Assembly: GCF_946222985.1 (NCBI RefSeq)
Contig: NZ_CAMIFY010000027.1
Location: 1 to 34,602 of the forward strand
Direction: 5' to 3'
Source of the DNA: an uncultured Corynebacterium sp.
GTDB lineage: Bacteria > Actinomycetota > Actinomycetes > Mycobacteriales > Mycobacteriaceae
Length of the DNA: 34,602 nt
Below are positions 26,153 through 33,947 of this stretch, one piece after another (the first letter of the stretch is position 1; each line of letters begins with the position of its first letter). The notes under the pieces are model-generated. The model was not told the DNA's origin and made no database searches. It saw only the letters and a list, made by a program, of their open reading frames with translations. Both the position numbers and the translations under genes were made by a program.

Positions 26153-27244
26153 GTGCGATCCGCGGTCTCCTGGGCGCTGTGCGCGCTCGGCGGCGCGGCC
26201 GCGGCGTGGGCGGGCGTGCCCGCCGGGTGGCTGGTCGGCGCCATGGTCGTCGCCGTCGCGCTGTCCCTGTCCGCCGGTGGTCGCATGGCGCCGGACGTGG
26301 CCTGGACCCGTCCGTGGCCAAATCGCTTCGGCCAAACCGTCATCGCCCTGCTCGCCGTCGGCCCGGTCGCCGGTTCCTCCCCGGGGGAGCTTCTCGCCGG
26401 ATTGCCGCTGGCGTTGGCGGTGACGGTCGGGTCGATGGTGGTGGCCTTCGGCGCGGCCACCCTGCTGCGCCGGCGCGCGGGCGTCGATGCGCCCACGGCG
26501 CTGGTGGCGACGTTGCCCGGGGGCGCGTCGCTGATGCTGGCCCTGGCCCGCGACGTCGGCGCCGACGAGAAGTTCGTCGTCTTCGCCCAGTACCTGAGGT
26601 TGCTGATCGTGGCGTTGAGCCTGCCCGTCGTGGTCCTGCTTCTCGACGAACCGGGCGCGACCGGCGGCGGCCCCGGCACCACCGGGACCGCCGGGAACGC
26701 CGATCCGGGCGCCGCGTCGGCGGCGTCGGCGTGGCTGGGGGACTGGTCGAGCTGGGCGATGATTGCGGCGGCGATGCTGCTCGGCGCGGTCGTCGCGAAG
26801 GTCGTGCCGCGATTCCCGGCGCCGTTCCTCATCCCCGCCATCCTCGGCGGCGCGGCGGGGGCGATGATCTGGCCGCAGCTGGCGCCCGACGTGCCCCGGC
26901 TGGCCGTCGCCGTGGCCTTCGTCGTTCTCGGCACCGCCGCGGGTTCCGGAATGACCACCGACAACCTCCGGGAGTTTCGCCGGGCGCTGCCGCACGTGCT
27001 CGCCGGCGTCGGCATGCTGCTGGCCGCCACGGCGGTGTGCGCTGTGCTGATGTGGGCCGCCGGCGTCACGGGCCCCGTGGACTCGTACCTGGCCACGGCC
27101 CCCGGCGCCAGCGAGATGGTCTTCGGGTTCGTCGCCGAGCGCGGAGGCGCGGGCATCGTGGTGATCATGCACGTCGTGCGCGTCATCGCCGTGGCCGTCG
27201 CCGCGCCGACGGTGCCGGGCCTGGTGCGTCGGGCGGGGTGGTGA
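26153..27244 (+). CDS. AbrB-type (ammonia monooxygenase-like) membrane protein
   Basis: The 363-residue protein has about ten membrane helices in two homologous halves. Each half carries the same signature: TLPGGASLMLALARDVGADEK in the first, TAPGASEMVFGFVAERGGAG in the second. Each is followed by a helix with an Arg-Leu or Arg-Val pair (YLRLLIVAL, VVRVIAVAV). This internal duplication defines the AbrB/DUF family PF05145. It is not the DNA-binding AbrB. The function is not established, though a transport role is often suggested. The GTG start lies only 4 bases after the rsmE stop, so it is probably co-translated. The family is secure, the function is not. Confidence 0.85.
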   Translation: MRSAVSWALCALGGAAAAWAGVPAGWLVGAMVVAVALSLSAGGRMAPDVAWTRPWPNRFGQTVIALLAVGPVAGSSPGELLAGLPLALAVTVGSMVVAFGAATLLRRRAGVDAPTALVATLPGGASLMLALARDVGADEKFVVFAQYLRLLIVALSLPVVVLLLDEPGATGGGPGTTGTAGNADPGAASAASAWLGDWSSWAMIAAAMLLGAVVAKVVPRFPAPFLIPAILGGAAGAMIWPQLAPDVPRLAVAVAFVVLGTAAGSGMTTDNLREFRRALPHVLAGVGMLLAATAVCAVLMWAAGVTGPVDSYLATAPGASEMVFGFVAERGGAGIVVIMHVVRVIAVAVAAPTVPGLVRRAGW

Positions 27245-27312
27245 CGTCGGCCGTCGACGTCGCAAAGCGAACTGCCCGGACCGCCGGTGCGTGCGCGATC
27301 CGCGCGACGACC

Positions 27313-27318
27313 TAAGAT
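27313..27318 (+). promoter_or_regulatory. -10 element for the phoH operon
   Basis: TAAGAT lies in the 138-base gap before phoH and would start a leader of about 58 bases that ends with AAGAGG ahead of the GTG at 27383. No strong -35 is visible. Confidence 0.45.
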
Positions 27319-27382
27319 CGTGGCGAACCCGGAGTTGCCGGGCACTCGCACTCCTCGCCAAGGAAAAGAGGTTTCACCCGGC

Positions 27383-28543
27383 GTGACGGATCCGACCCGA
27401 CAGCCCCACCGACACAGCGTGGACCAGACCACGCAGGCGATCATCGAGCTCGATCCCGCCCATGCGCCGACCGTGCTCGGCCAAGCCGACCGCAACCTGC
27501 GCCTGCTCGAGAACCTGCTCGGCGCCGACGTCCACGCGCGCGGCACCACCGTCACCGTGACGGGCAGGCCCTCGCACGTGGCCACCGCCGCCCGCGCGTT
27601 CAAGGAACTCGAGTCCATGGCGCGGCGCGGGCACGAACTGTCGACGGACTCGGTGACCCGGGCGGTCGGGCTCGTCGGCGCCGACGCCGGCACCGGTGGC
27701 CCCGGGGCGGCCGACGTGCTGGCCGGCGAGATCATCGCGCGCCGCGGCAAGGTCGTGCGCCCCAAGACCCAGGGGCAGAAGGACTACGTCGACGCCATCG
27801 ACCGCAACACCATCGTCTTCGGCATCGGCCCGGCCGGCACCGGCAAGACGTACCTGGCCATGGCCAAGGCCGTGCAGGCGCTGCAGCGCAAGGAAGTCGA
27901 GCGGATCATCCTGACCCGCCCGGCCGTCGAAGCCGGCGAGAACCTCGGCTTCCTGCCCGGCACGCTGCATGAGAAGATCGACCCGTACCTGCGGCCGCTG
28001 CACGACGCGCTGCGGGACATGATGGACCCGGAGCAGATCCCGAAGCTCATGGAGTCCGGGGTCATCGAGGTCGCGCCGCTGGCGTACATGCGCGGCCGCA
28101 CGCTCAACAACGCGTTCATCATCCTCGACGAGGCGCAGAACACCACGCCCGCGCAGATGAAGATGTTCCTCACCCGCCTGGGCTTCGGCGCCAAGATGGT
28201 CGTCACCGGCGACGCGACGCAGGTCGATCTGCCCCGCGGGCAGCGCTCCGGCCTCGACGTGGTGCGGCGGATCCTCGGCGGCATCGACGGCATCGCGTTC
28301 CCGCGGCTGGGCGCGGCCGACGTCGTGCGCCACTCGCTGGTGTCGCTGATCGTCGAGGCCTACGACGACCACGACGCCGCCGAGAAGGAGCGCGCCGAGC
28401 GGAAGGCCGAGCGCAAATCCGACCGGAAGAACGACGGCGGCAAGTCCGGCAAGTCCGGTGGATCCGGCAACGGCAAGTTCGGGGCCCACGGCGTGCGCGA
28501 CGCCGGCGGCGACTGGAAGTGGAAGTCAGGGGAAGACGAATGA
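27383..28543 (+). CDS. phoH: PhoH-like ATPase
   Basis: The 386-residue protein has an N-terminal KH-like region, then the P-loop GPAGTGKT at 149-156, the ILTRPAVEAGENLGFLPG box and Walker B FIILDEAQ at 245-252. GDATQVDLPRGQRSGL completes the PhoH core. The last ~50 residues are a disordered Lys/Glu/Gly tail ending in WKWKSGEDE, longer than in most PhoH proteins. PhoH-YbeY pairs are widespread and are thought to act in RNA or ribosome metabolism. The GTG at 27383 is chosen because AAGAGG lies upstream and the preceding codons are Arg/Pro-rich. The stop overlaps the ybeY start (ATGA). Confidence 0.93.
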   Translation: MTDPTRQPHRHSVDQTTQAIIELDPAHAPTVLGQADRNLRLLENLLGADVHARGTTVTVTGRPSHVATAARAFKELESMARRGHELSTDSVTRAVGLVGADAGTGGPGAADVLAGEIIARRGKVVRPKTQGQKDYVDAIDRNTIVFGIGPAGTGKTYLAMAKAVQALQRKEVERIILTRPAVEAGENLGFLPGTLHEKIDPYLRPLHDALRDMMDPEQIPKLMESGVIEVAPLAYMRGRTLNNAFIILDEAQNTTPAQMKMFLTRLGFGAKMVVTGDATQVDLPRGQRSGLDVVRRILGGIDGIAFPRLGAADVVRHSLVSLIVEAYDDHDAAEKERAERKAERKSDRKNDGGKSGKSGGSGNGKFGAHGVRDAGGDWKWKSGEDE

Positions 28544-29154
28544 GCATCGAGGTTTTCAACGAATCCGGCGTCGGCGTCAACGAGGAATCCCTCATCGACG
28601 TCGCCCGCTACGCGCTGGGCCGCCTGGACGTCCACCCGGCGGCGGAGCTGTCCATCCACCTCGTCGACGAGGCCACCATCGAGGATCTGCACGTCCGGTG
28701 GCTCGACCTGCCCGGCCCGACCGACGTGATGAGCTTTCCCATGGACGAGCTCACCCCGGGCTCCGGGCACCCGGAGGCCGCGCCCCCGGGCCCGTCGATG
28801 CTCGGCGACGTCGTGCTGTGCCCGGATTTCGCCGCCCGCCAGGCCGACAAGGCCGGCCACCCGCTCAGCCACGAGCTCGTGCTGCTGACGGTGCACGGGC
28901 TGTTGCACCTGCTGGGCTACGACCACGTCGAGCCGGAGGAGGAGCGGCGCATGTTCGCCCTCCAGAACGGCCTGCTGGCCGATTGGTACGACGACGTCGA
29001 TCAGCGCGGCGCCGACTTCCCGGCCAAGCCCATCGACGCAGGGGCGTTCCCGTCGGCGGCGGACCGTGAGCGGCTCGACCGCGACGGTGACGTCGACGGC
29101 GCGGGAGACGCCGGAGACGCCGGAGACGCGGCCACCGGGGGCGCGCCTCGATGA
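28540..29154 (+). CDS. ybeY: Endoribonuclease YbeY
   Basis: The 204-residue protein contains the zinc motif HGLLHLLGYDH with His119, His123 and His129, plus the preceding TDVMSFP and LGDVVLCP boxes. YbeY acts in 16S rRNA 3' end maturation and ribosome quality control. The core ends near residue 160. A further ~45 residues form an Asp/Gly/Ala-rich tail built partly from a 9-base repeat (GGAGACGCC at 29104, 29113 and, imperfectly, 29122) that encodes repeated Gly-Asp-Ala. The ATG overlaps the phoH stop, and the ybeY stop overlaps the next ATG, so three genes are coupled. Confidence 0.93.
   Translation: MSIEVFNESGVGVNEESLIDVARYALGRLDVHPAAELSIHLVDEATIEDLHVRWLDLPGPTDVMSFPMDELTPGSGHPEAAPPGPSMLGDVVLCPDFAARQADKAGHPLSHELVLLTVHGLLHLLGYDHVEPEEERRMFALQNGLLADWYDDVDQRGADFPAKPIDAGAFPSAADRERLDRDGDVDGAGDAGDAGDAATGGAPR
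29104..29130 (+). repeat. 9-base tandem repeat inside the ybeY 3' end
   Basis: GGAGACGCC occurs twice in full and a third time with one change. It keeps the reading frame and adds Gly-Asp-Ala units to the disordered tail of YbeY, a likely slippage site. Confidence 0.8.
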
Positions 29155-30494
29155 CCGCCCCGGTGTGGACGATCATCGCCGTCGTCCTCCTGATGGGGAT
29201 CGCCGGCGTGTTGTCCACCGTCGAGTCCGCGGTCGCCTCCATCTCCCGGGCCCGCGTCACCGAGATGTCGCGCGAGGGCGTCGCCGGTTCCGGCGCGCTG
29301 TTGCGCGTGCTCGACGATCGGGCCCGCAACACCAACGTCCTGGTGCTGCTGCGCACCGTGTGCGAGGTCTCCGGTGCGGTGCTGGTGGCCGTGCTGGCGA
29401 TGGAGTTCATCGACTCCGACGCCTGGGCCATCGCCGTGGCCATCGCGGGGATGACCCTGTTCACCTATCTCGTCCTGGGCGTCACCTCGCGCACGTTGGG
29501 CCGACGCAACCCCTATTCGATCTCGTTGGCCTCGGCGGTCGTTCTCGGCGGGGTGTCGAAGTTGCTGGGCCCCGTCGAAAAGCTCCTGATCTGGGTGGGC
29601 AACGTGCTCACCCCGGGCGGCGGCTTCCGCGACGGGCCGTTTTCCACCGAGGTGGAGCTGCGCGAGATGGTCGACATCGCCCGGGAGCGCGGCATCGTCG
29701 AACACGACGAGCGCCGGATGATCCAGTCGGTGTTCGATCTCGCCTCGACGTCGGCGCGGTCGGTGATGGTGCCGCGCCCGGAGATGGTGTGGATCGAATC
29801 GGAGAAGCACGCCGGGCAGGCAACTGCGCTGTGCGTCCGGTCGGGGCATTCGCGCATCCCGGTCATCGGCGACGGCGCGGACGACATCGTCGGCGTGGTG
29901 TACCTGAAGGACCTGGTCCAGCAGACGTACACGCTCACCGACGGCGGCCGCGGCGTGCCGGTCACCGACGTGATGCGCCCGGCGACGTTCGTCCCGGACT
30001 CCAAGCCGCTCGACGATCTGCTCGACGAGATGCAGCGCGACCGCAACCACATCGCGGTGCTCGTCGACGAGTACGGAGGCGTCGCGGGGCTGATCTCCAT
30101 CGAGGACATCCTGGAGGAAATCGTCGGTGAGATCGCCGACGAATACGATGAAGGCGAACGCGCCCCCATCGAACCGCTCGGCGACGGCCGGTACCGGGTG
30201 GTGGCGCGCCTGTCGCTCGGTGAACTCGTCGAGCTTTACGACGAAGCCGAGGGCCTGGCGGTCCGATTCGACGACGGCGTGGAAGACGACGTCGACACGG
30301 TGTCGGGTCTGATCGCCTACGGGCTCGGACGCGTGCCGCTGCCGGGCGCCGAGGTCGTGGCCGGAGGGCTGCGGCTGACCGCCGAGGGCGCGCGCGACCG
30401 GCGGGGCAGAATGCGGGTGCACACCGTGGTGGTCGCACCCGAACAACCGCGGCCGGCGGACGCCGGAGCGGGACACGATCAAGAGGAGAACTGA
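29151..30494 (+). CDS. CNNM/CBS-domain hemolysin-like membrane protein (CorC/TlyC family)
   Basis: The 447-residue protein has an N-terminal CNNM domain of about four membrane helices (TIIAVVLLMGIAGVLSTVES onwards). A CBS pair follows at about 200-330 (SVMVPRPEMVWIESE to VLVDEYGGVAGLISIEDILEEIVGEI), then a C-terminal CorC/HlyC transporter-associated domain (DGRYRVVARLSLGELVELY). Related proteins take part in magnesium transport or cobalt/magnesium resistance; hemolysin is a historical label. The ATG overlaps the ybeY stop (ATGA), and era follows after one base. This ybeY-CBS-era order is conserved in actinobacteria. Confidence 0.92.
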   Translation: MTAPVWTIIAVVLLMGIAGVLSTVESAVASISRARVTEMSREGVAGSGALLRVLDDRARNTNVLVLLRTVCEVSGAVLVAVLAMEFIDSDAWAIAVAIAGMTLFTYLVLGVTSRTLGRRNPYSISLASAVVLGGVSKLLGPVEKLLIWVGNVLTPGGGFRDGPFSTEVELREMVDIARERGIVEHDERRMIQSVFDLASTSARSVMVPRPEMVWIESEKHAGQATALCVRSGHSRIPVIGDGADDIVGVVYLKDLVQQTYTLTDGGRGVPVTDVMRPATFVPDSKPLDDLLDEMQRDRNHIAVLVDEYGGVAGLISIEDILEEIVGEIADEYDEGERAPIEPLGDGRYRVVARLSLGELVELYDEAEGLAVRFDDGVEDDVDTVSGLIAYGLGRVPLPGAEVVAGGLRLTAEGARDRRGRMRVHTVVVAPEQPRPADAGAGHDQEEN

Positions 30495-30495
30495 C

Positions 30496-31461
30496 ATGGG
30501 CAACCTGGACGACATGCTGGCGGGCGTCGGAATCGGCGGCGATTCCGACGACTACGCCACCCCGCCGGGCCACCGATCGGGGTTCGTCTCCATCGTGGGC
30601 CGCCCCAACACGGGCAAGTCGACGCTGACCAACGCGCTGGTGGGGGAGAAGATCGCCATCACCGCCGACCAGCCGGAGACCACGCGCCACCCGGTGCGCG
30701 GCGTGGTCCACCGCGACGACGCCCAGATCGTCGTCGTCGACACCCCGGGCCTGCACAAGCCCCGCAAGCTCATCGGCCAGCGGCTCAACGACATGGTCGC
30801 CGAGGCCTACGCCGACGTCGACCTCATCGCCATGTCGGTGCCGGCCGACGAGAAGGTCGGCCCCGGCGACCGCTGGATCCTGGAGACGGTGCGCGAGGCG
30901 TGCCCGAAGACGACGCTGATGGGCATCGTCACCAAGACCGACAAGGTCGCCCGCGACGTCGTCGCCGAGCGCCTCATGGAGCTCCACGCGCTGCTGGGCC
31001 CGGAGTGCGAGCTGGTGCCGGTGTCGTCCAACGACGGGGAGAATCTGGACACCCTCGTCGACGTCATGGCGTCGCTGCTGCCGGAGGGGCCGAAGTACTA
31101 CCCGGCCGGCCACGTCACCGACGAGGACCGCGACACCCGCATGGCGGAGCTGATCCGCGAGGCCGCGCTGGGCGGTCTGCGCGACGAGCTGCCGCACTCG
31201 GTGGCCGTGCAGATCGACGAGGTGCTGCCCAACGAGGAGCGCGAGGGCGTCCTCGACGTCCACGCCGTGATCTACGTCGAGCGCTCCGGCCAGAAGCACA
31301 TCCTCATGGGCAAGGACGGCGGCCGCATGCGCGTGACCGTGCAGAAGGCCCGTAAGTCCCTCATCGAGTTGCTCGGCGAGAACGTCTACCTGGATCTGCG
31401 CATCAAGGTGCTCAAGGACTGGCAGTCGGACCCCAAGCAGCTGGGCAAGCTCGGGTTCTAG
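30496..31461 (+). CDS. era: GTPase Era
   Basis: The 321-residue protein has G1 GRPNTGKST at 35-43, G3 DTPG at 82-85 and G4 TKTD at 146-149. The G4 replaces NKxD, as I recall for other actinobacterial Era proteins. G5 reads VSSND instead of VSA/SAK. A C-terminal KH domain (YVERSGQKHILMGKDGGRMRVTVQKAR) binds the 3' end of 16S rRNA during 30S assembly. The first ~28 residues are an acidic/Gly extension ahead of the G domain. GAGGAG 7 bases before the ATG supports this start, so the extension is probably real. Directly follows the CBS gene. Confidence 0.94.
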   Translation: MGNLDDMLAGVGIGGDSDDYATPPGHRSGFVSIVGRPNTGKSTLTNALVGEKIAITADQPETTRHPVRGVVHRDDAQIVVVDTPGLHKPRKLIGQRLNDMVAEAYADVDLIAMSVPADEKVGPGDRWILETVREACPKTTLMGIVTKTDKVARDVVAERLMELHALLGPECELVPVSSNDGENLDTLVDVMASLLPEGPKYYPAGHVTDEDRDTRMAELIREAALGGLRDELPHSVAVQIDEVLPNEEREGVLDVHAVIYVERSGQKHILMGKDGGRMRVTVQKARKSLIELLGENVYLDLRIKVLKDWQSDPKQLGKLGF

Positions 31462-31476
31462 GGGCCGATTTCACGG

Positions 31477-32268
31477 ATGGCGGAGAGTTACCGGGACCGG
31501 GCGATCGTCGTCAAGCGGCACGACCTGGGGGAGGCCGACCGCATCATCGTCCTGTTCACCCGCGGGCACGGCATCGTGCGCGCCGTGGCCAAGGGCGTGC
31601 GGCGGGCGAAGTCGCGGTTCGGGTCGCGGCTGGCGCCGTTCGTCGACGTCGACGTGCAGATCCACCCGGGGCGCAATCTGGGCACGATCACAGGCGCGGA
31701 CACGGTGCGCACCTACGCCGCGCCGATCGTCGACGACTACGCCCGGTACACCTGCGCCTGCGCGGTGCTGGAGACCGCCGAACGGTTGGCGGGCGAGGAG
31801 GGCACTCCGTCGGAGGGCCTGTGGGATCTGACGGTCGCGTCGCTGGCGGCGATGGCCGGGCATGATGGAGCGGCTGAGCGCACGCCGGGGCTGCTGCTGA
31901 CCTCGTTCCTGCTCAAGGCGATGGCGGAGGCCGGCTGGGCGCCGAGCCTGTTCGACTGCGCCCAGTGCGGGAAATCCGGCCCGCATCGCGCGTTCGCGCC
32001 CGCCGCCGGTGGGGCGGTGTGCGTGGAATGCCGGCCGCCCGGGGCCGCGACGCCGCCGACCGACGTGCTGCGCCTGATGTGGTGGTTGGCCCACGATCGC
32101 TGGGAGGCCATCGCGGCGGTGTCGGATCAGCGGGGCTTCCGCCCCTTGGCCTCGCAGGCGCGGAGCTTGGCGACGGCGCACCTGCAATGGCACCTGGGAC
32201 GCCGCGTCGCCGCCCTCGAATTCGTCGACGCCCGATGGGGCGAAGACGGGGCCCGGGCGGGCGGCTGA
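31477..32268 (+). CDS. recO: DNA repair protein RecO
   Basis: The 263-residue protein starts with the OB-fold domain (YRDRAIVVKRHDLGEADRII, GVRRAKSRFGSRLAPF). A helical domain follows with a zinc site formed by Cys161, Cys164, Cys182 and Cys185 (CAQC...CVEC). RecO helps load RecA on SSB-coated single-stranded DNA in the RecFOR pathway. The ATG at 31477 lies 15 bases after the era stop and has no clear Shine-Dalgarno sequence, so translation may depend on read-through from era. Full length for the family. Confidence 0.93.
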   Translation: MAESYRDRAIVVKRHDLGEADRIIVLFTRGHGIVRAVAKGVRRAKSRFGSRLAPFVDVDVQIHPGRNLGTITGADTVRTYAAPIVDDYARYTCACAVLETAERLAGEEGTPSEGLWDLTVASLAAMAGHDGAAERTPGLLLTSFLLKAMAEAGWAPSLFDCAQCGKSGPHRAFAPAAGGAVCVECRPPGAATPPTDVLRLMWWLAHDRWEAIAAVSDQRGFRPLASQARSLATAHLQWHLGRRVAALEFVDARWGEDGARAGG

Positions 32269-32331
32269 GTCGGTCGCCGGGGCGCGGCGCCGATCTTCCG
32301 GGGAGGCTGTCGGATCGCGCGGGCGGTGGGG

Positions 32332-32337
32332 CATGAT
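32332..32337 (+). promoter_or_regulatory. CATGAT -10 element of leaderless uppS
   Basis: CATGAT ends 6 bases before the GTG at 32344, inside the string GCATGATGGGG that also precedes the gene at 5804. No Shine-Dalgarno site is present. Confidence 0.4.
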
Positions 32338-32343
32338 GGGGTG

Positions 32344-33096
32344 GTGACTTCGCCGACGCCCGCCCCCATCCCGCACGATTCCCCCGTGCCCGAAGAGTTC
32401 CTTCCCCGCCACATCGCGCTGGTCATGGACGGAAACGGGCGATGGGCCGAAGAGCGCGGCATGAAGCGCACCGAGGGGCACAAGCGCGGCGAGGCCGTGC
32501 TGATGGACTGCGTCGACGCGTGCCTGGAGATGGGCGTCGAGCACCTGTCGGCCTATGCGTTCTCCACGGAGAACTGGCGGCGGTCCACCGACGAAGTGCG
32601 GTTTCTCATGGGCTTCAACCGCGACGTGCTGCGCCGTCGCCGCGACGAACTCGACGCCAAGGGCGTGCGGGTGCGGTGGGCCGGACGCCGGCCGCGTCTG
32701 TGGCGGTCGGTGATCAAGGAACTGGAGATCGCCGAGCGCCAGACCGAGGACAACTCGAAGCTGACGCTGTACATGTGCGTCAACTACGGCGGCCGCGCCG
32801 AGATCGCCGACGCCGCCCGCGAAATCGCCCGCCTGGCGGCGGCGGGGGAGCTCAAGGCCTCCGACGTCGACGAAAAGTCCTTCGCCCGGTTCCTCGACGA
32901 ACCCGGCATGCCCGACGTCGACCTGTTCCTGCGCCCCTCCGGCGAACTGCGGACGTCTAACTTCCTGCCGTGGCAGTCGGCCTACGCGGAACTGGTCTTC
33001 CAGGACCGCCTCTTCCCCGATTTCACCCGGGAGGATCTGCGCGACGCCGTCGTCGAATACGCCAAGCGCGACCGGCGATTCGGCGGGGTCAAGTAG
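32344..33096 (+). CDS. uppS: Polyprenyl diphosphate synthase (cis-prenyltransferase UppS)
   Basis: The 250-residue enzyme builds the long-chain polyprenyl diphosphate used as lipid carrier for peptidoglycan and arabinogalactan. Family motifs are HIALVMDGNGRWA with Asp29, YAFSTENWRRS, and the C-terminal RPSGELRTSNFLPWQSAYAEL. In Corynebacteriales this recO-linked paralogue corresponds to the decaprenyl-type synthase, but product length cannot be read from sequence. GTG 32344 is the chosen start because of the -10 element. A GTG 3 bases earlier and another 18 bases earlier are alternatives. It converges on zur with 13 bases between the stops. Confidence 0.93.
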   Translation: MTSPTPAPIPHDSPVPEEFLPRHIALVMDGNGRWAEERGMKRTEGHKRGEAVLMDCVDACLEMGVEHLSAYAFSTENWRRSTDEVRFLMGFNRDVLRRRRDELDAKGVRVRWAGRRPRLWRSVIKELEIAERQTEDNSKLTLYMCVNYGGRAEIADAAREIARLAAAGELKASDVDEKSFARFLDEPGMPDVDLFLRPSGELRTSNFLPWQSAYAELVFQDRLFPDFTREDLRDAVVEYAKRDRRFGGVK

Positions 33097-33113
33097 GCCC
33101 GACCCGGACCTAC
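33093..33113. terminator. Small hairpin between the convergent uppS and zur stops
   Basis: GTAGG (33093-33097) pairs with CCTAC (33109-33113), with two further C-G pairs inside. It spans both stop codons and could serve both transcripts. The stem is short, so the call is weak. Confidence 0.4.
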
Positions 33114-33574
33114 CGGTCGAGTTCCGGGTGGTCGCGCTGGCAATCCCCGCACAGGCCGAAGATGTCGGCGGTGTGGCCGGTCATGCGGAACCCGTGACGG
33201 TCGGCGAGATCGTCGGCCCACTGCTCGACCGGGCCGCCGCCGATCTCGACGGTTTCGCCGCAATCGGTGCACACCAGGTGATGGTGATGGTCGTCGCCGC
33301 ACAAGCGGTACATCGCCTCGCCGGCGTCGTTGTGCAGCACGTCGACCGCCTTGACCTCGGACAACGACTGCAGCGTGCGATAGACGGTGGTCAACCCGAC
33401 CTTCTCGCCGCCGTCGACGAGAACCTGGTGGATCTCCTTGGCGGAACTGAAGCGGGTGATCTCGTTCATCGCCGCGATCACCGCCTTGCGCTGGCGGGTG
33501 CTGCGCACGCCGATGCGCGGCGAGGCCCCCGTGGCGGTCGCCTCGTCGTCGGGTCGCTCGTTCGTCGCGGGCAT
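33110..33574 (-). CDS. zur: Zinc uptake regulator Zur (Fur family)
   Basis: The 154-residue protein has the Fur winged helix (RQRKAVIAAMNEITRFSSAKEI, VGLTTVYRTLQSL), the His-rich DDHHHHLVCTDC segment with Cys102/Cys105, and a second pair Cys142/Cys145 in GLCGDCQ for the structural zinc. The adjoining genes (uppS and glyS) and the GETVEI context fit Zur rather than Fur, which senses iron. With zinc bound it represses zinc uptake genes. GGAGGAGAGGA before the ATG sets the start. From memory, C. glutamicum zur is preceded by an ArsR-type gene; none is present here, and the upstream region instead holds a long hairpin and a palindrome. Confidence 0.88.
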   Translation of the reverse strand: MPATNERPDDEATATGASPRIGVRSTRQRKAVIAAMNEITRFSSAKEIHQVLVDGGEKVGLTTVYRTLQSLSEVKAVDVLHNDAGEAMYRLCGDDHHHHLVCTDCGETVEIGGGPVEQWADDLADRHGFRMTGHTADIFGLCGDCQRDHPELDR

Positions 33575-33611
33575 CGCGTCCTCTCCTCCGTCGCAGTCAC
33601 GGGCCGCTCAT

Positions 33612-33653
33612 CCCGGCGCCCGCCCCGCCCGGGAAAGCGGGGCGGGCGCCGGG
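33612..33653. other. 17-bp GC-rich hairpin upstream of zur
   Basis: CCCGGCGCCCGCCCCGC (33612-33628) and GCGGGGCGGGCGCCGGG (33637-33653) pair perfectly, with the loop CCGGGAAA. It lies 38 bases before the zur ATG and divergent to glyS, so it is not at the end of any recognised gene. It may be an attenuator in the zur leader. Confidence 0.75.
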
Positions 33654-33690
33654 GCCGGAGCGTCGTCATGCTCTTCGGCGGCAAAACCAG

Positions 33691-33708
33691 TGTCGACCGT
33701 CGACATTA
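33691..33708 (-). promoter_or_regulatory. Candidate zur promoter -10 overlapped by a 15-base palindrome
   Basis: On the minus strand TAATGT (33708-33703) is a TANNNT -10. It overlaps TGTCGAC-C-GTCGACA (33691-33705 on the plus strand), a perfect palindrome. Transcription would start near 33696, giving a leader of about 120 bases that contains the 17-bp hairpin. Confidence 0.4.
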
Positions 33709-33757
33709 CCCGCGCCGAAATCGCGGGGCCGGTGGGCATGGAACGGGCCCGCCCGGT

Positions 33758-33763
33758 TAGAGT
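33758..33763 (+). promoter_or_regulatory. -10 element of glyS
   Basis: TAGAGT is the best TANNNT match upstream of glyS. Transcription would begin near 33770, giving a leader of about 178 bases. Confidence 0.45.
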
Positions 33764-33769
33764 GGGGGA

Positions 33770-33947
33770 CACTTGCCTGCGGCCCACCCGGGCCGTCGGT
33801 TGCACGGGGCGCCGGCCGCCCCGGGGAGCGCGACGCCGCACGCCACAGCGTGGACGACGCACCTCCGGGACGGACGCCGCCCACAGTCGTCCCGCGTCCG
33901 CCGGAACCACCGCGGAGCGGACCCCGTACCAAGGAGCGTTTGAGGCA
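33770..33947 (+). promoter_or_regulatory. Structured leader of glyS
   Basis: Several helices can form in this gene-free stretch: CGGCCC-ACCC-GGGCCG (33780-33795); CGGGGCG with CGCCCCG around the loop CCGGC (33805-33823); and a composite stem from 33865 to 33904 made of CCGG/CCGG, GACG/CGTC and GGACG/CGTCC with 2-base bulges. CCGC-GGA-GCGG lies at 33910-33920. AAGGAG (33931-33936) is the ribosome binding site. A leader this long ahead of an aminoacyl-tRNA synthetase gene suggests RNA-level control, but I find no full T-box consensus. Confidence 0.45.

Noticed and set aside
33608..33739. 43-codon frame on the minus strand upstream of zur
   Set aside because: It ends inside the 17-bp hairpin, has an Ala/Pro-rich tail, lacks a ribosome site and overlaps the probable zur promoter.
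33898..33920. T-box riboswitch core upstream of glyS
   Set aside because: Only CACCGCGG matches. The GGTGG part and the UGGA bulge expected for glycine are missing, so it is listed only as a structured leader.
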